Positions 57,962 to 64,000 of a stretch of DNA of 64,000 bases are shown here, one piece after another. Below the pieces are notes generated by a model. That model had not been told where the DNA came from, did no database searches, and saw only the letters and a program-made list of their open reading frames with translations. Origin of the DNA: Juglans regia (Eukaryota > Streptophyta > Magnoliopsida > Fagales > Juglandaceae); contig NC_049916.1 of assembly GCF_001411555.2 (NCBI RefSeq), forward strand, positions 6,510,001 through 6,574,000, in the 5' to 3' direction. Each line of letters opens with the position of its first letter. The stretch's first letter is position 1. The position numbers and the translations under genes were made by a program.

Positions 57962-58621
57962 GTCATTTGAGCTGACAGACAACTAGGAATTCTTGGGAGG
58001 TCGAAAACCACCACCGTTTTCATTCCGCTTACTGTTTGATTGATGAAGCATTCATTTTAATAGGGAAGGCTAATATTGTATAAGATAGTGATCTGCCAAG
58101 CAAAGGTAGAGAGGGCTTGGGTGAAGGGTTATGTAATCTCTGCGATTGTATTTTGGTTGTCATTAAATCAAAATGGTAGTGCATTAGTTACCTATTCAAG
58201 TATTCTTCTGGGGAGGAAAGATCTACTCTTGTGAAGCACATTGAAACTGCACTTGATGGGATCTCTCTTTTAACTTGGATAATGTGTAGATGCATTTTAT
58301 AACCAACTTTATGTCGGATGTCATTTTTTTTATTTTTTGGCTCTGTACATGAAATTTTATTTGAAGTGGAAAAAGAGAGAAAATTGAACTTGGATTCTTT
58401 GGAGGGTTGTAAGAAAACAAGCTTCTGATGTCGGAATAAATTTGGTTCTAAATATTCTGCCAGCCATTTTGATTCTTGAGGCCCAAAGGGAGATTATAGA
58501 GGCTGTTAATAAAGGGTGTGGCTCGGTGGAGAAACCTCGCATTCCCTTCTATTTTGAACTGGATGTAAGACATGTATCTGAAATTTTTATAAGGCCAAAG
58601 ATTTGCAAAGTCAACCACCAT
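57962..58621 (+). other. MFS gene 3' UTR and spacer
   Basis: The 3' UTR probably ends within about 200 bases (GTCATTAAATCAAAATGG near 58159). 58345-58600 has short open frames on both strands, but no family signature is recognised. Confidence 0.4.
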
Positions 58622-58850
58622 TAGGGGTGAAAAAAAAAAAACCGGTAAACCAGACCCGGATTGAACCGGTAGATTTTGTCCGGTATCAATTTCATTTTTC
58701 TTAAAATCGATCAAAATCAGTGTGGTTTCGATTTTCTTTTTTTTAACATCGAACCTGTTCGTATATATATTTTAATTTTTTATATTGTATAAAATAATTT
58801 TTATATGATTTTTTATATTATATCATAATTGATAATCATGCACGCATTGC

Positions 58851-58889
<39 letters not shown>

Positions 58890-60405
58890 TATGTGCTCCT
58901 GTAAAATACTAGAGGCAAGCTAGGTAATAATGTTGATGTGAAAGTTGGTATAAAATTCGAAAACAAAATATAATTAACATGGCACAATGAAATTATATGA
59001 GCATCATAAAAACTAGAATTCATTTGCGGTAGTGGTCGAGAAGGATTTTGACAATTGATAGGATATGTAGCCTTCACAAAAATGACTTATTATCCAGAGG
59101 AGATTATATAAAGTAAAATCTCTTTTTTTTTTCTTTTTTTTTTTTTTATTTCAAACTTTGGAGTGATGTTTTTATAAGGTTATGAATAATGTACAACAAG
59201 TAAACTCAAGTCATGTTTGAATAAAACTATATCATACTCCACTCCTAAAGTCTAACCCGTATGTACGAATTCAATTTGTTTACATTATAAATCTCAACAA
59301 TTTCCAAGGGATTTCCTAAATATCGATGAGTCATAGAAAACATGCTTCAATACTACTAGTGCTGATTTTTTAAGTCAATGGACATCTTCTTCACATCCAC
59401 TGTCTGCTTAATTAATCAGTGCACGACCTTTCAAATTTAATAACTTGACCATTAATGTACGTCATGACTTTTCTTTCATTTTGGATTAGATTGATAATCT
59501 CAATCCACATTACTAGCGGAGGTCCTCTTGAACGTAGAGTTTTTTTTTCAATTATCTAACAAGCAGGTCTCACATTTATAAATTGAGCATGGACACTACA
59601 ATATATTTATACGAGCTGACAACAATATTATGTACCCTGAAAACATATAATTAATTTTTTGTATTATTGAAAAATGGGTTTTCGATAAACATCTTAGTTT
59701 TTGGAATATCATTTTACTTTTTGTCAATGAAAAAAAATATATTTTTCTTTTAAACAAGAACCAAATCAATCTCAATCTTCTTTTTCCATCCTAATATATA
59801 AGTAACACTGAAATCTGGTTGGTGTAAATATTGCAAGTGATAGACCGCATAATCAACGTCCTATGGAAGACGGGCTCGACCACTACATATGTAGAAGATA
59901 AGCCCCTTGACATTGAAAGAGATAATAACAGCTAATGGGTCTTCGTCTAATTACTTTTTATATTATATATATTTTTTATATTATTATTATATATATTGTA
60001 TACTACATTTCTAATTAATATAATATGAATTCTAATCTTATTATTCAATTTTATTAATCTCACTAATACGTAAGACACTACTTATATTATACTATTACCA
60101 TTTTTTTTTAAACAATTATACTACTATAATTGAACATTAAAGAATTAGTACTTATTAATAATAAATACTAAATTCTCGCAATTAAGTTTAGCATTAAAAA
60201 AATTATAATATTAAACATATATAGTGTCACAGGTATAAATGGTAAACCGGAAAATCAGACCAGACCAAAACCAGAAAAACCAAAAGTTCCGATTTTGGTG
60301 ATAAATTGATCCGTATCGGTTCTTAAATTTTCAAAACCGGTATATACCGGTTCGGTTTCAAAATTTCTCTAAAAATCAGACTGAACTAGACCGGTTACAT
60401 CTCTA
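58622..60405. repeat. hAT-like ends with CCGGT-rich subterminal repeats (one long or two short elements)
   Basis: The left end TAGGGGTGAAAAAAAAAA is followed by ACCGGTAAACC. The reversed right end is TAGAGATGTAACCGGTC. Both carry CCGGT-rich blocks like other plant hAT MITEs. The flanks ACCACCAT (58614-58621) and ACCACAAC (60406-60413) agree at 6 of 8. An internal GGTATAAATGGTAAACCGG at about 60231 could be the left end of a separate short element. The middle holds an (AT)n run at 58851-58886 and other AT-rich DNA with no ORF. Confidence 0.5.
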
Positions 60406-61763
60406 ACCACAACTACGAACTTGAGCTAAGTCCTCCCTCTCCTTCGCGTATCTGTCTCTCATCAACAGCTACAGGGCCACCATCTTTTGCAGCTTCTCAT
60501 TTTTCGTCATCCCCTTTCCTCAATGCCCAATTAAAGATCACATCCCAAATGCACAAAGAACATCAAGTCAAAACCAAATTGTGAAACTCGGGTGGCAGGC
60601 TGACAGCTATGAGGAAATGGTAGAATTAACAGAAAGTTGTGGCCCTTGCGGAGACCAAGCCACCCCTCCCGGCAGATGATCTCCTCTGTTGAGCAAGCGG
60701 AGGTTCACAGCAGCAGTAACGCCAAGCCAACCCAGATCAAACTTGTTGGGAAGGGGGGAAAAAAAACCGGGCAAACTACATGAATGTCTTTGCCTAGGAG
60801 TGAGATCTGGAAAACGTGATGAAATAAAAGCGAACTACATGAACTTGCTTAGGAAATAGGAAGAATATGTTCATACGTGGCCAGCGAAAGCACAAATGCT
60901 TCTCTAGAACGCCCCATGATCAATAACTGAGGAAACTCGCAATTATAAATAGCTCAAAACGCAAGGTAAAAAACTCCTTGGACTCTCATCGAATACTACT
61001 GGAGGAGTGACTCCAGGAAAGTATACTCTGTAGGACAGCTTTTCAACTCAAAATTCAGCAAGTATTTGGCATTGAAAACTGTATCAGTAGATTCTATCCT
61101 TCTAATTTGCATGGTTTGATACTTACATTGTGAACATTATACTGGTAGAATCTGATCAGCAAATCTTTTTTGGAGCGTTTGTATGCATGGATTTAGGTCT
61201 TTAAAACCCAAGTCCCTTGTTTGTATTATTTTTAAAATTTAGATTTAGATTTGTATCAAAACCAAACAAGCTTTTAAGTTTTTTCAAATTCCTGAACTTA
61301 AAATCATGGTTAATTTAAAATCCAAATCCAAATTCATCTATATAAACGCAACCTGTATGAACTCTAAAGTAATATTAACTCAGGAACTGATACAAAGTTA
61401 AAATGCATTACATTAGTTAATTTTGATTGACTTCACAGCTCATATCAAGGTAGCACACAGGAAAAGACACAGCAAATTGAGCACAAAAGAGTTAAATACA
61501 ATAAATGAACCACTTGGGCAATAGCAAATATTGAGAAAATTGGGCATCACTTTGTTGGGTTAATGGAAGGAAATTAAAGGGGAAAGTGTTTACTGTGTAG
61601 TGTGTGTGTTTCATTCGAACTATAAGCACACCGAAATTCTACGCAAAATGAAGTTCATGCTGATGTCAAATCTGTTTGGAGTGTCCATAATACGTCCCAG
61701 ATTATGTAATACATACAGATATTTTACAACAAATTCATTGTCAGTTGATACCTTGAGATCAAT
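60406..61763. other. Spacer between MFS and F-box genes
   Basis: 60430-60960 is less AT-rich, but no ORF or RNA gene is recognised. 61175-61349 is a probable MITE: the ends GCGTTTGTATGCATGGATTT and, reversed, GCGTTTATATAGATGAATTT are inverted repeats. The plus ORF at 61600-61947 is the antisense shadow of the F-box gene's last exon. Confidence 0.5.
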
Positions 61764-62742
61764 TTATAGCACTCGGCCACGTTTTGCATCTGTCGAGGCA
61801 ACTTCCAAATCCCCAATGAAGAAAAGTATTTTGTCCAAAATCCCTCTACAGGATTGCTCTTCTTGTGATCCTTCACCATTGAAATCTCTTTTTGTGTTTA
61901 AAGTGCAACCAGTTGCCCCTTTCCTTTGTCTCCTTGAACCTAGATAGCGTTGAATTTCGCCTTGATGAACAAGATAGTAGTCCCCACCTTCTCTTATTAT
62001 CTTCAGGCCCCTGGAAGCATTAAAATAATTGCAATCTCATTCGAGTATGTCCAAAAATTGGAGTTAGGATTATCCTATTAGTTTCCTTATTATATTACTG
62101 TAACTAAGTTACAAATCAGACATGCTTCCCTTTATCCAAAACATAGACAGTGCTGAAGAAGATATGCTCAAAACAGGAAAAGATCAAAACACTTCAATGC
62201 TTTATGTTTTGAATGAATCTACTTTTCAGACAACCAACTTCTAGTGGATATAAGCTTTGACTGATCTACCTATCTATAAAAACTTAATAGGAACACGAGA
62301 GCTTTCATAAGAATTTTACAAAAGTGATAGACAGGGGGCGGACAGAGGGAGCCACCAAGCATGTTTCAAAGGGAGGGCGACTATGAAGTGTGAGGGTGAT
62401 CAAGTTTGCCAGGAACTAATCATATTAACTAGGGCTTTCAACTTACAATCCAACTCGATGACAACGATCTTGAACCTCATACACTTCTTTCCATGATTTT
62501 GAACCTATAGGGGCATAGAACACAGCACTATCTCCTCCCCATCTTTCCCTGAATAGGTTGGACCATAGGTTGTTGTCCGAGGCCAAGAACTTCCACTTCC
62601 TGCAAACTTTACAACAGCAAATCCCCATGTTCATAACTTAAAAATGATACCTCTAAGAGAAATAAAAAACCTGGAAAAAAGAGGCAACTTTAAACATCTT
62701 AAAAATGGAAGTGCTTCTATGTGGGTGTGTGAAAATTATACC
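61764..62742 (-). CDS. F-box-type protein, C-terminal exons (5' part outside window)
   Basis: On the minus strand, exon 62599-62447 encodes KWKFLASDNNLWSNLFRERW, GGDSAVFYAPIGSKSWKEVY and EVQDRCHRVG, between acceptor GTTTGCAG and donor GTAAGT. The last exon 62010-61764 encodes LKIIREGGDYYLVHQGEIQR, CRGILDKILFFIGDLEVA and ends KRGRVL with TAA (61764-61766). The junction TT|G keeps phase. The LASDNxLWxxLFxERWG text is the end of an F-box domain as seen in many plant F-box proteins, which recruit substrates to SCF ubiquitin ligases. A likely earlier exon ends at 62742 (EFIG then CG|G completing Arg before KWK), with its start uncertain (~62805). The F-box N-terminus and start codon are not visible in the window. 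No lesion is seen in the two clear exons. Confidence 0.8.
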
Positions 62743-64000
62743 GCCCAATAAATTCATTGTTCTGAGTGCAGCAGCTGGGAACATGCTCTGTTGAACCACT
62801 TTTAAACCTATTTTATTTTCTTCGTACTTCTTTAGCATCAATAACAAAAGAAATGTCAATAGTTCCACGAAATTCTACAACCATTTTCTTTTATCAGATT
62901 TGGTCTTGGTTAGGAAACAAATTATCTTAGTTCAGAGAACAAGATATCTTCCATTTTTATAATATGCTGGAAATTAAATTATCTGAACCTTCTTTCCAAG
63001 ATGACCAGGCACTGCCTAATGCATATAACATACCATAGACTAAGAGTAATATGTCATATTAAGGGGTTTGCATGGGTTTTCAAGTAAGCTAAATAGATAT
63101 CTAGTTATATGTTAAAGAGAGGTGCTACTCCCACCGCTGGGAGCTCCCGCTAGTGGTTTTGGGATGAGTTTTTTTTTTTTTTTTTTGTATTTTTTTAACA
63201 CATTTAAATATATTTTAAAAAATAAAAAAAAATCAAAATATTATTAAAAAATACTTACGTAATCATTAAGTAAAAAATAATAATAAAAAAAATAAAAAAC
63301 ACAGCGGTAGAAACTAGCAGTAAGTAAAATGCCCAACTGTAGTATTTTCCCATGTTAAATGCCCAAAACTATTAGTATAACAGATTAAAGGATGAACAAT
63401 GCCACAGTTGGGAAACATAAGCTATTAAGTAAAATCTTGTGAACAATATGGTTACTACTATTCAATCAGGTTATATTTTGTCTGAAAAGATTATGATTGT
63501 ACTATATAACTAGTTCCAGTTATCATTTTACTGTCTACCCATCAAGTGCAAATGTGAAACTTTCAACCTCTCAAGATGCATGAAAGAGTTTATATGAGAA
63601 ATGGTACAGATATTTGAAAACAAGACATGAACTTCCTGACTTATTTTAGTCTTGATTATCAATTTATTGCCTCCCTCTCCCCCCCGCCACAAAACAAGTT
63701 AGGTCCATTTATACCCCCTCCAATGAATAATCATTCTTCTTTAGGTCCACTTAATTCCCATGTTCAACATTATTTGAAAAACTTGTAAACTTGGGTTTGG
63801 GAAATTAAACTCAATTACGAATCAGGAAGTTTCATAACTGCATAAGCCACAAGAAAGCAAGTTTCCTTTTTTCTTTCCTCTTATTTTTTATTAATAAAAG
63901 AACAGCTTTTGTTTAGATCATTCAATAAAAAGGGTAAATCTCTATGATAGATCACAAATCTCTTTGACAATTAACAATTCCCATCATTAAGAGGAAAGAA
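62743..64000. other. Intron or upstream part of the F-box gene, with one MITE
   Basis: 63118-63330 is a TCATTAAG-family element (T-run, then ACATTTAAATATATTTT(A), then GTAATCATTAAGTAAAAAAT, with GCTACTCCCACCGCTG and CAGCGGTAGAAACTAGC at the edges). No further exon of the F-box gene could be identified with confidence. Confidence 0.4.

Noticed and set aside
61600..61947. 115-codon plus ORF
   Set aside because: It is the antisense of the F-box gene's last exon, which has a clear spliced frame and stop.
1..64000. A new multi-gene defence, biosynthetic or mobile system
   Set aside because: The intact genes are unrelated, conserved plant housekeeping genes, and all other coding text belongs to known transposon or viral families or to the STR14 remnant.

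Overview
The window is nuclear DNA of a woody eudicot. Genes carry canonical GT/AG introns, intergenic DNA is very AT-rich, and plant LINE, Copia, Gypsy, CACTA, SINE and MITE families are all present. The abundance of small elements with TGAGATGAGATGAG ends, together with the proteins seen, suggests Fagales, perhaps Juglandaceae (walnut/pecan). The species call is inference.

Layout. 1-4.2 kb: a decayed L1-type LINE carrying a nested MITE. 6.2-6.95 kb: the 3' end of a second LINE. 10.07-11.52 kb: an intact single-exon BCS1-type AAA-ATPase gene. 12.25-30.2 kb: a nested transposon stack. A CACTA-like element (subterminal repeats and a transposase_24-like fragment) was split by a Copia element (12611-27060, target duplication GTTGC). 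That Copia was then hit by a 9-kb Gypsy element (13695-22692, duplication AGCTT) and by a hAT-like MITE (25292-25954). Removing each insertion restores the interrupted reading frame. A scrap of an endogenous caulimovirid reverse transcriptase lies beside a (TA)n run at 28.0-28.5 kb. 30.6-32.16 kb: the 3' end of a chromovirus with its LTR.

33.2-44.8 kb: an intact VPS26 retromer gene (11 coding exons, 302 aa). Its start codon is the last three bases of one exon, and a 7-kb intron holds an antisense LINE. 46.3-49.6 kb, minus strand: a broken copy of the plastid rhodanese gene STR14, with frameshifts and in-place stops and a LINE in an intron. 52.24-57.96 kb: an intact MFS (MFSD5/molybdate-anion-transporter-like) gene, 8 exons, 460 aa. 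61.76-62.74 kb, minus strand: the last exons of an F-box-type gene whose 5' end lies outside the window.

The order VPS26 - STR14 - MFS matches, from memory, the Arabidopsis block At4g27690 - At4g27700 - At4g27720. This therefore looks like an ancestral block in which one member has decayed. The surviving genes are ordinary housekeeping genes (endosomal sorting, membrane transport, an AAA-ATPase) and do not form a pathway. I found no convincing new biological system. The most interesting material is the decayed STR14, the datable nest with non-canonical Copia ends, the viral fragment, and small-element families that recur within the window.
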